In this document: one piece after another, positions 47,001 to 59,000 of the stretch | Layout of the letters: each line of letters opens with the position of its first letter | Numbering within the stretch: position 1 is the first letter of the stretch | Assembly (NCBI GenBank): GCA_963989385.1 | Contig: OZ022515.1 | Coordinates: 4,744,803-4,808,802, forward strand | Source: Ctena decussata | Lineage: Eukaryota; Mollusca; Bivalvia; Lucinida; Lucinidae | Reading direction: 5' to 3' | Length of the DNA stretch: 64,000 nucleotides | The notes under the pieces: model-generated | The model's input: the letters and a program-made list of their open reading frames with translations, nothing else | Told to the model about the DNA's origin: nothing | The model's database searches: none | Translations under genes and position numbers: made by a program

Positions 47001-50000
47001 GGCCACAGCAGTTGTAATGGTAATTGCTATTTCTACTGTTTTTAAGGAAGTTCTTTTGCAATACGGGGTATTGTTAAATAGCCGTTGAATGTAAACCTTT
47101 GCAGCATATGCCACGTCGGAATATCTAGAGGGTTTAAGGTTAAATCAAGTCAAACGAGAACACTATTACAATAGGAATGTCTGGTAAATGAGAATGTTGT
47201 ATTATTAGCTTAAAGCAATTCATAAATGGTGTCCACAATATAACCTTGAAACTGTGCATCCTACTTTGTTGGGGATGATTGTAAAATCGGCATCTGAATT
47301 CGCCAAAACCTTGACTTAGTCAAAGAGAATTTGTATAATTCCCTTGAGCTAAAAGACAACAAAAAATATCAGTGTCCATAACGCTTGATTGTAAATGTAT
47401 GAGTATTGCATGTATACAATTTGAAAGATTAAACTGTGATAGAATAACCGTTGTATGAAAAAAACTGCAAATAAAAAGCATAGTTTTTGTGGTTTGATTT
47501 GTATTCCAAACCAAGGTTAAATTGGCATGAAAGGCCACTAATAGCAGAGATGTACAAATAAATAAGCATGCCGTGTCCATAAGGCAGTTTGATACTAAGC
47601 AACAAAATACACTTCTTGCTGTGTACATCTAACAATTTGTCTGAAATGAAAACTTCGAAAGTCCACTTACTAGCATGAAATAATAAATTTGTTTCTGGAA
47701 CAAGGATCAAGTAATGTGTTTTGCCGGAAAACTAAAACAAAGGTTTCAGTTATGTGTGTTTGTCCTGTGCTTAGATTATTTTTATTAACAAAATGACTAT
47801 AGAACAAATTACCATTTGACGGTCTGAACCTTATTTGCATTTATACCCAGTTTTGTTAATGTTTAGCAGTATAAATTATGTTCTGTAAAACGTCCCCATA
47901 TTGTAATGACATTGTTTGATAATTCAGATATTTCAGCCGAAATGATTGATCATCATACCAGCTATATATTGAGTCATTTGCTATACCCATTTTACCGTTA
48001 CAGGATCTGCATGCGGATCCTGACAAACAAATCAGTTTTTCTGACAGTCAAGCTTCGGATGATCCTACCCAGTTGTCCTCAAAGGCCTCGACCACAGCAG
48101 TTGTAATGGTAATTGCTGTTTTTACTTTTTTATAAAGGAAACTTTTTAATACGGGGTATTGTTAAATAGCCGTTGAGTGTTAACCCTTGCAGCAAATGCT
48201 GCATAGAAAAATATAGAAGGTTTTAGGTTCACTCCAGTAGAATGAGATTATGGTGTCCATAGGAGTGTCTGGTAAGCGAGAAAATTGTGTTATTAGCTTT
48301 CAGCATATCATAATTGGTGTGGTGTCCACAAAAATACTTTCCAACTGTGCACCCTACATTATCGGGGTTGATGGTGAAAACGGCATCTGAACTACCCAAA
48401 AACTTGACACAATCAAAGTGCTTTTGTATATTTCCTTTGAGCTTAAAGGGAACAAAAGGTTTTTAGTGTCCATAACGCTGGATTGTAAATGTTTGAGTAT
48501 TGCATGTTTACAATTTGAAAGGTTAACTTTTGACAGAAAGACCATTATTGAAATTAACTGCAAATAAAAAAAATGTTTACTGTAGTTAAATATGTAATAT
48601 AAACCAAAGTGTATGTTGCATGAAAAAACACTGATAACAGAGATGCCCAAATCAATCAGAATGCGGTGTCCATAAGGCAGTTTGATACTAAGCAGATAAA
48701 AGCATATCTTGCTGTGTTCATCTATCAACTTATCGGAAATAAACACAACCAATGTCCACTTACTAGCAAGAAATAATATATTGATTTCTAGAATAAGGAT
48801 CAAGCAATGTGTTTGCCGCCAAAGTAAACTTAATGTTTCATTTATGTGAATGTCCTGTGCTGATTTAAATTTTATTCACAAAACGACCGCTGACCAATTT
48901 ACTCTCTTATGGTCTGAATCTAATGTGCATTTATACCGAATATCTTGTAAAAAGTTCCCATATTATAATGATATTGTTTGATAATTCAGATATTTCAGCC
49001 GAAATGATTGATCATCATACCAGCTACATGAAGATTCACTTGATATATTCATTTTACCATTACAGGATCTGCAAGCGGATCCTGACAACCAAATCAGTTT
49101 TTCTGACATTCAAGCTTCGGATGATCCTACCCAGTTGTCCTCAAATGCCTCGGCCGCAGCAGTTGTAATGGTGAGTGCTATTTTTACAATTCTGTAAAGC
49201 AAGCATTTTTAATACGGGGTATTGTTAAATAGCCGTTGAGTGTTATCGTTTGCAGCAACTGCTACATATACATATCTAGAAGGTTTAAGGATCAATCAAG
49301 TCAAATGAGAACATATGTCCATAGGAATGTCTGGTAAATGGAGAAAATTGTGTTATTAGCTTTCAGCAGCCCATACATGTGTATATTGTGCAATGTGCAT
49401 TCAACGAATCCCAGATGGTGACCACAAGAATAATTAGCTACTGTGCATTCTTTATTTGAATTAACCATCACTTAGCACAATAAAAGTGTATAAATCCTTA
49501 GATATAAACGTGAAAACCAAAATCTAAATAGTGTGAATACTGCTGGATTGCAAATATTTAAATATTGCATTTGCACCATTTTAAAGCTGAATCTATAAAA
49601 TTGTAAATAATGACGGTTGTTGGAAATCAACTGCAAATAAAAAGCATTTTATGGCCATAAACTTTTAATACAAACCAAAATATATTTTGTTTGATTGGTC
49701 ACCGATGAAAGAGGTGTCGATTAAATGGGCATTTGGTGTCCATAAGGCATGTTCACCCGAAGTGGATTTTTGCACATCTTGCTATATAAATCTGACAACT
49801 TGGTGAAAGAAAACATGGCTGAAGTCCATTCATGCGACCAAACAAATTCTAGATTAACAGAAATCATGGAAATACTGAGGGCGAGGTTGGGGCCATGTAA
49901 AACCAGTCTTTAGTCCCCAATTATTTAGAACTGACCCTTTCCAAAGCAGCTCTTCTGTTCTGTTTCTCTTGAACGTTATTGGTCGTCGAAGCTGTTTGTT

Positions 50001-53000
50001 TTGCCTTTATGCATATTTCATTTAGGATTGCCTTGTGGACACTAGTAGGGAAAGAGTTGTCCTCTTGTGCTTTTCGCTTGTGCTGGTATCGATTTTTTAA
50101 TGTGTTTCCGTAATTGTCCCTTTCCGTTTAATATTTAAGGCTGGAAATCATGAGTATATCAGTTCCTGATATTCGTTTTTACTTTGGTTCGGGGTTTGAG
50201 ACAGGGTCAGTTGAGTTACAGACAACATGTTTTTGTATGCCTATGATTAAATTCAAATTTTTGCGAACAAATGTTACCTAATGCAAATAACAAAAGTAAA
50301 ACGGCTTAACTAGGTCGACTGCATATGATGATTGTGGCACTCCTTGTTTTTTTTTTTCATTAAAATACTAATGTCATTTCTAATTGTATCTTTTTTTTTT
50401 CTAGATGAGATCAACGCAAAGACCACACAGAAAGAAACAAAGAACAGCTAAACTCGGTAATATAGAAACGAAATATGCAGTTAGAGCAGTACATACAACC
50501 TGATGCCCAGTCTCTTATAAATAAATATGGCGAAATTCTAAATTATCGTCTGTGCAGATACGGATGTGAAAATAACACCACAATGCAGTTACACAGCAAT
50601 TGGTGATCTTTTGTGTATCTAAGCTTATATAATTTATATACTTATCTGCAAATATGTTCACAGAGCCATCGTTCACTTTAAAATTCATATTCTGCAATGC
50701 AGCGTTCATGCATGAACAGTAGTTTCGCTAGGCCAATATTTACCCCTTAGCAAGAATTTTGCTGATTATTACTAGTTACAACATCCTTGTTTTCAACAGA
50801 CTGGCATGCTGTTTCGGATGATGATATGGGGGTTTCCGATGACAGCTTCAATGATCCACCCTATATCCCACCAAATGGGTATGACTCAATGTCTGACGAC
50901 GAATCTGATTCGCAGGTGAAAATCTAATATTTCCTTATATTCAGATACATTTTGTTCACATCACTGACCAGACAGGAAATCTCTAGTATTTTTAAATGTC
51001 AGTACATTTTTAGAACGTAATTTTATCAGACAGTTTAGCTTTGAGCATGTATTACAGGGGATAACTAGCATTGCTCTTTAGATGGCCAAAATGTGTCCTC
51101 CCATAGAGTCTTTTAATGCTTTTATTTTCCAATTCCTCAGGTATTTTTTGAAATCATTTTCCATTATCTTGACCCTTTGATGTTCGGAATAAGATTTGGG
51201 ATCTAATTCAGTCAGTTCCTGAAGTTTATTTACTAATTTTATTATTATACACTCAGTCATTGAAGATTACAGTCTAACTTGGTGATACGCAGCAAACGTG
51301 CAAGAATTTTAGCAGTGACAAAAAGATGGAATGGGCCTTTAATAGCAGTTTCAACACATCAAGTATTCTAATGTGGCTGATATTTCATTTTTCACAATAC
51401 TTGCCATCTGTTTACCCTCAAATATGAATTATGCGAAATTTTCTTATAGACCAAATCAACAAAAATTTCATCGTCTCTGAAACTGAAAGTAAAGCAAAGA
51501 GAACGACAGAAAAGTAAGTCAGAATGCTTTTTTCAGATTTTATTGTTTTCGCCGTAAAATTTAATTGGCTTATGAACCATTTAAATCATTTGGGCCCCTT
51601 TTGATATGAATCAGTCCTTCAGTCGGCTACTTTATTGAACTAAAGACATAAGTATATGCTTTTCTCTGATTTTCTTTACCGGATATGTTCAGGGTCACTA
51701 GTGTAAGTAAGTAAGCAAATTCTTTATTTTCAGAGGGTGATCCAATTGGTAATACCAGCTTCCTTTGGGCCCTCTTTAACAAGACAAACATGGCAATAAT
51801 ACATTAATACATGTGCAAATGATATACTAATGAAAGGAAAAATAAAACTGCATACAAAATCAAACATTATGAGAAGTCATTTCGATCAATGTGAAAATTT
51901 CGTGCGGCTTAAATAGCCAAAACTGCAAAGTATGGACCATGTTCCTTCTTTTGAATGTATTCTCTCTTCTTGAAAGAACTTTTTTTATATGATTTTAATT
52001 ATCGTATACATATTGTCGTATATTCACGTCGAAACACATGCTTTTCGATTTAGTCTGATAAAATGTATTTTGACTAAATTTCATACATCTGCCTTTTTAT
52101 AACTGAGCTGCATATGCCAAAATGCAACTCTTACCTTATTTCAGAGCCATGTGCTGGGAAGGATGTGGTTGAAAACAGTGAAAGTGACCATAGTGAAGCC
52201 TCTGAAACTTATCCGATACTTACAAATGTGAGTCCAAATCAAGAATATTATCTAATAAACAAGTTTCATAAGCGCAATGAGAATAATTTCATCTCCAAAT
52301 TTTTACTTCTACTCATAGTTTATCTTAAAAGACAATTATTGCTTTTGAAAAAATATATCTGTTTGGAACAAACTGTATACTAAAAAGGTTGTACGTGTAT
52401 TTCGTAGCAGATATGGTTCTCATCACTTTAGAAGTATCCGAATAAAAGCTGTTAAAGATAATCAGAAAAGAATAAAAGACATTAACAGAGATCAGGAACT
52501 GATAAAATCAGAGTCGCCTACCGACAATGACCGTTCCAATGCGACACTTTTCGCTCAGTTCGTTTTACTAAATGTTTTGTTAAGATTCAATCGCTAGTAT
52601 GTTTTCAGCACTTTTGCTGGATCAAATAATTTTAGATCAATTTGGGTTATTTAGCTGCCACCATTTTAACAGAGAGACGCGTATTCAGCTTACCAAATAT
52701 GCTTTCAGGAAGATTCATTATTTCATGAGTTTGCTTGATATGGGGTCTGTTATTATCACCTGCCGATGTTTCTTGGCCCATTTACTTCCCTAAACATATT
52801 AAGGCAAAGTTACATACACCCGTACAAACTTTTATGACAATATGCAAATTTCAGATTGTATTCAGTACTTTATTAACCCTTTCTAAGGCGAGTCTAGCCC
52901 CACCCCCAGTTTGTTATGCTAACCGTTCCAAAGCATCCCGTTCGTTGCGGGTGCATTTGTTTTGTGCTCTGTGCTTTAAACTTATGTTGTTGTGTAACAA

Positions 53001-56000
53001 ATTCAGAAGTTTCAAATTATATATCTCAGTTTAGGTAAGTGTGTTGCCATCTGTTAGGGAAAGAGCTGCTGACTCGACGTATTGCGTATGTTTTGTCGTC
53101 TGTTCACATGTATATGTCAATCTTTACATTTGATGTTGGGGATAGGATTTTGGGATTGATTCAGTCAGTTTCTGACGTTTATTTAAGCAATAAATTTGGT
53201 TAGTCATTCACTTGAACTTAACATAAATGTTGATTCTTTCCAAAATTTCAGATAAAAACATGATGCTGCAAGGAACACAAAAACGCATTAACGTACTGCT
53301 AAAACCGAAACAAAGTAACAGGTGGCCACTCAGTTACCTTTACTTTGCTATTTATATGCTCGAAGACATTTCATATTAGCTTTGCTTAGTTTTGTCTAGT
53401 AGAGCAACCTTTGAATTTACCGTTTAAGGTACATTTCAGATTTGCCAGCAGGTGTGGCGCACTGAAAACAAAGATCTGTCTGATGATAATGCTGCTGCTT
53501 ATGCTAATGATGTTGAACAGGAAGATTTGTCTGATGCTTATGACAAACAGGAAGATCTGTCTGATGATAATGATGAAAAGGAAGACTTGTCTGAGGATGA
53601 TAAAAAAGATGAAAGTGACGGTGGTGAGCATAATTAAACTAAAAAGTGAATGAATGCTCATTCTAGCCATTTTTCACTTCAAATAAATACTATAGAGGAA
53701 ATACCCATTTTAACATTCAATCAGTTTTCGGAAGCTAGACTGAAGAGACCTTTAAATCGACTAATTTGACAGTAATAGTTTCAGATTCCGACAATTCTAA
53801 GGCGGATTTTTTGGATTTATTCTTATTTTATTGTTGCTTTCTGTTTTTCCACAAACCAGTTGCGTTTTATGCTGTATTGCACATTGTTATTTAGTGCTTT
53901 CACATTGTAATGCTTTCCACCTTTTTTTACGGAGGTTTCTCAGCTAGTCCGCTGTGCTAGAGTTTTAGTTTAAGCATATTTTATTGCTCAAATAGTAGCA
54001 GTGGGGTCGGGCTACAAGTTCTCACAACATTAGTTACAGCCCTCCCCCTACAATATTCAATACAACAGCAACATGGCTAACAACTTACAATTCAGTCAAC
54101 AAATGCAAACGCAGTGAAGGAACCATCTTGGAACAATCGGAAAATGCTTTTGGGTCAATGTCGTTTAATAAGCACTAGATCGTTTGTGTCATGTGGTAGC
54201 AGGTACATCTATATTGTGATAAATTTGTCCTTTAGATTAAATTGTTCACAAATATCTTAAAGTAGATTGCTGCAGAAGACTTTGCTAAAGCGCGTGAAAA
54301 ATATGCATACTCCAGTGTCTCTCGTGAATAGACTCGATCAAACAGTCTGCCATCTTTGTAGGTCCATTTTGGTCCATCAATTTCCCAACCCATTTCATTA
54401 CTATCACACTTATTTACTTGCAGTTACCATTGAAGGGACCACATCTTATATTGACGGTAGAAGAAAAGTGGACAAAAAACAGTGTTGTGTTTTTTGTGGA
54501 ATATACGATTATCGCCTTCCGAGGCATTATGAGCGTCACCACAATGACCACCCAACAATCAGAGCACTTCAAACCAAGACTGAAAACGAACGTGACAGGG
54601 AATTAGATAGACTTAGATTAGAGGGTGCATATAAGCACAACATCAAAGTACTAAGCGAAAATAAAGGGCGTCTGATTCTCCAAAGGAGACCTAGCAAAGA
54701 TGATGAATCAAAATATACTTATGAGGACTATCTCCACTGTGAATACTGTAAAGGGTGTTTTCTTAAAAATAATCTGTGGAGACACCAGAAGAAGTGCCAG
54801 TTCAAACCAAGTGAAAAGAACGATGGTTCAAAAGGAAAACGAAGAAGGCCGCAAAGGAATTCAGTACTTTTAATGGAAACTGTTCTACAAAAAAACAAAG
54901 CATTCAAGCCTGGCTTCATAAAAAACGTTATATCAACACTTCATGTCGATGAGGTTTCAAACATCATTAAAAAAGACGATGTAATAATGAGGGTGGGAGA
55001 CTTTATGTATGACAAGCATGCAAAGAGCCAACGAGAATACATAAGTCAGGAGTTAAGGCTTCTAGGAAGGCTGGTTGTATCTTTACGAGATGAATTCAAA
55101 AGCCCAAAAGGCTACCTCAAGGATTTTCTTTGTCCTAAAAACTTCGATGGAATAGTTGAATCCGCCAGAAATCTTTCAATGAAAGAAGAAACAGAGGACA
55201 GTCTAGTACTTAGGAAATACTCTGTCGCTCTAAAATGTGGGCCTAGTTTGAACAAATGTTGTGTTATACTAAAGGGTATTGCTAGGAGGAGTTCTGATGA
55301 AAAACGCGAAAAGGAAGCACAGAGGTTACAGGACTTAATTACAGACGAATGGAGTGGTAAAGTCACGTCAGTAGCATTGCGATCAAGGAAAGAAATAAAA
55401 AGGAACTCAGTAATACTATTACCGACACCATCAGATCTGTCCAGACTGAAAAACCATATTGACAGTGAAATATCAACGGCATACGAAAATCTAAAAGACA
55501 ACAACGAGAGCTCTGAAGGGTTCCAAAAATTGCAAGCGGCCATTCTCTGTCGTATAATAATGTTCAACAGAAGGAGAAGCGGTGAAACAAGTAAAATTCT
55601 CTTAAAAGATTACTTGATGCGACCCGATTGGCGCCAGAGCATCAACGAAGAAATTTATCAGTCATTAGGATCAATTGAGAAACAACTTATAAAAAGGTGA
55701 GGTGAAATATATGTATTTTGTTGCTTTCAAATCAAAGTATAATCCATTTTCAAACAATTAAGCTATTACTTCCCCTAATATACTGTTTAGCTGTGAACGT
55801 GGTTGTCATACTCAACAAACTAATTATGTGAGGATGATTATATGAGGATACTAAATATAAATTTTTAATAGTAGTTATGTTGTTTCATACTCACCAATCT
55901 GTAGCTGTTTGTTTTAGAAAGAGCGCTTTTAATGCACTTGAACATTTTATCTCAAAAATGCATTATCATCGATGCATGTATGCTACAGCAATGAAATTAA

Positions 56001-59000
56001 TTGCACAATACATTTCAAAACAGGCAATTTAGTTGTCGGAGCTTTCGTGGTCGAACTAATTTGAATATTGTTCTTTTTACAATTATAATTCTTGTTATCT
56101 TTGTATATTTAAAGACTGGACATGATAGCTCTGAGGGGCAAGAAGGGACGATCGGTTACGATAATTGTAACTCCAGAAATAAAGGCCGGCCTGGAACTGC
56201 TAGTTAGATGTAGGCCATACAACATAGACATAGATAATCCATTCCTTTTTGCGAGAGGATCTGGATTAAACAACATAAGAGGAAGTGACCATATGACGAA
56301 GTTTGCCAATCAAGCAGGTTTGGAGTTTCCTGAACGAATAGGAGCAACAAACATGCGGAAATATATCGCCACTGTAGTTCAGGTATGACAGCTATAAGCA
56401 TTATGGCATTAATCAAGTAAGAGTCAGCAAGGATAGACATATGCCCTTATGAAAATTGAATGACAAAATAAACTTCAAAAACTGACAGAATCAGACTCCA
56501 AACCTTATAAAAAATCAAAGTGGAAGATTGACAAACATTGGGAACGAACAATAAAATAAGAAATAATAAGCCGGGTTAGCAGCTCTTTCTCAAACAGGCC
56601 CGGAGCTTATAAAGCTATTTAATGTTTCTCAACTCAACTTAAGACCAAATTTAAACCGCTGATATATAGTTACCAAGACATAGTACCCTTTTCAAGCTCA
56701 GTTACGCCAAGTAGGGTATTTATCTATTATAAAAAAATTAAAATGCCAGCAATTGGTGGTATTTTAACATTCTTAAGAAGGATACATTTCATACTCATCT
56801 GAGTTGAGCATGAGAAAAATTGTATAGCCTCGAGATCAGGTGACATCTCATGTGGGTTCAAATTGGTAAGACCAGTTAGGTCACTATTTTATTTATAGTA
56901 ATTAATTGTTAAAATGAAGACTTGATAAGTCAAACAACACTGAACACAAAACATATGCAGCTGCAATAAAGGAACTGTTTTGGTTGGGTAAGTATGGAAT
57001 ACTGATTTCCTGAATTGATCTTTATTCGTTACTCCAGCAGCGCCTACATAATCCTTATCAATTACATCCTTCTTATAGATAAATGTTAATGTCAGCATAT
57101 CTGAGCATGTTTAACAAATATATGCAGCAATCTAGAAACTGAAGCCAACTGATTTAATGTTGTTGTTTTTTTGCTAGTTTAAACGATATATACACTAACA
57201 TGGATGTTCACGCCAGTTACAGCAATCCATTAAATAATATTATATACAGCCATTAATATACATATCATATTCCATTTTTTGCTACTTCTAACTTACCTTT
57301 TTTAAATAAAACAACAACACTTAGAAATGAATAAGAAAAGAATAGAAAGGTACTAATACAGGCAGATCCTAAACTCAGTTTGAATTACGAAAAACACGCC
57401 TATACAACTGAATATAAGTTTTACAGCAGTTAAATGAACCAAAATGTGCTGTTTGTTTTTTTGCTTATTTCTGCTTCAAACAGACTCTAACGAGTACCAA
57501 AAATATAATGTTTTAGAGCAGAAATAAGAAAAATAAGGTTTACCAAAAAACCCAGTTGCAGTATATAAAAGTTGGTTTCAAGGGGGTCAAAATTATATAG
57601 ACGTATTATTGTGTTGTAAATAAGAATTACATTTTTCTAGAATATTAACAGGTTCTTAATTTGAATGAGGCAGAACTGGAGTGGCTGTCAAACCACCTTG
57701 GACACACTACTGCGGTGCACAAAGAATACTACCGAAACCAGGGGGCTGCGATACAACTGGGCAAGGTTGCAAAAACCCTAATAGCAATGGACCAGGGCCA
57801 AACTTTATCTTCTCTACAGCAAGAAGGTATAAAATTCCTGAAATTGCAGAATTATATTTGATAAGGCGAAGTTTAAGTTTTTAATGTACACATTTAAATA
57901 ATAATTATGTCTATAGATGCTGTAATTATCATCCCCATGATAAAATAACAATGTGTTCCACTTTAATATTGAAAAGAAAGTGATATCTTATGTGATGAAA
58001 TTAGTAAATATGTTCGATGTAAGGTTTATCCTTTGGAAGCAAGGATCACACCAAAGAACTGACAAGTACATGTAGCACATGCTCAAACCCTCTGGGCCAG
58101 TCAGGCTTGTTTCGGCCAATAAGACCTCACTAGTGATCCTCAGGTTTTCTTTTAAGTTCCACGATGGAATATTGTAATGTAAATTTTCGAATCTAAATAT
58201 TACATTATATATTGTATTGTTTGTTTAGATCTTCCAGATGACATTGTGACGGAAGGTTTGTCAGACGATGAAGGAGATGACATGCTAAATGACGAAATGA
58301 CTGAAGTTCAAGATGAAGTTTCTGAAATACATGCCACAGGTGCTTTTCAATGTTGTTCTGAATGTTTCGAATCCTTTAATTTAAATTATCGATGCTGAAA
58401 ATTAGTTCTCTATGGTTTGAGGGCTGGATTTGGATTTTGATTGTTTCAGTTCCTGGTCTTTGCATACTTTTTACTCATTTGTAGATGCTGTTTATACGAG
58501 GAAGAAAACATTTTTACATGTAAGCTAAAGACAAGTGATAAGACAAGACAAAGAAGAAGCATGCGCCTAACACGTAGTTTCGGCAATTCAAGCCTCATCA
58601 GTGACGCTGACAACGCCTGGCGAACAAAGCCAGATTAAAGCACACTATATGTTTTTAAATTCTATAAAGCAATCAAGTCTTCCTTCGTTGCAGTTGCATT
58701 TAATTCATATTTGGTGCGCTTTTACTTTACTTTTTAATCTAACAGCTCTGTATGTCCGAATTATTTAATTCAGTAAAGGTAAAAGGATTGCCATCTTTTT
58801 GAAAAATGCTGCTGTCTCGGCTCATCTCTTGTTATTTTGTTGCTTGTATTGATGCGTTTGTCCCTTTTTCCCTCTGATGTTAGCGGTAAGGTTTGAGATA
58901 TTATTCAGTTAGTTCCCGAAGATATTGTCTAATTTAAGAATTTTGCTAAATTACTTTAAACCTATAGATGATGGTGATGATGATGAAAATTCAATAGTTG

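Larger units (their letters stand above)
32900..49290 (+). repeat. tandem intron-exon array, 15 units of about 1.06 kb
   Basis: Each unit carries GTTTAGCAGTATAAATTATG, CGTTCCCATATTG, a TGATCATCATACCAGCTA block, a GTTACAG acceptor, the 105-bp exon and a GTAATT donor. A further 900 bp of conserved intron follows, including AATAGCCGTT, GCAGCAAATGC and several GTGTCCA words. Exons start at 33051, 34618, 36278, 37431, 38788, 39891, 40954, 41772, 42837, 44000, 45349 (truncated), 45851, 46915, 48004 and 49066. Two subtypes alternate: A (DLHAD..., SSNA) and B (DLHVD..., S/TKAS). The array has therefore grown as B-A dimers and larger blocks. Confidence 0.92.

Noticed and set aside
32900..49290. CRISPR-like or prokaryotic repeat array
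   Set aside because: Units are about 1 kb, contain eukaryotic splice sites and SINEs, and have no short spacers.
54267..54423. N-terminal extension of the large zinc-finger frame from an ATG at 54,267
   Set aside because: A strong TTACTTGCAG acceptor at 54,423 and exact phase agreement with the exon at 53,440-53,623 make the upstream part intron.
55112..55567. 151-codon minus-strand frame opposite the large exon
   Set aside because: Shadow of the well-supported plus-strand coding exon.
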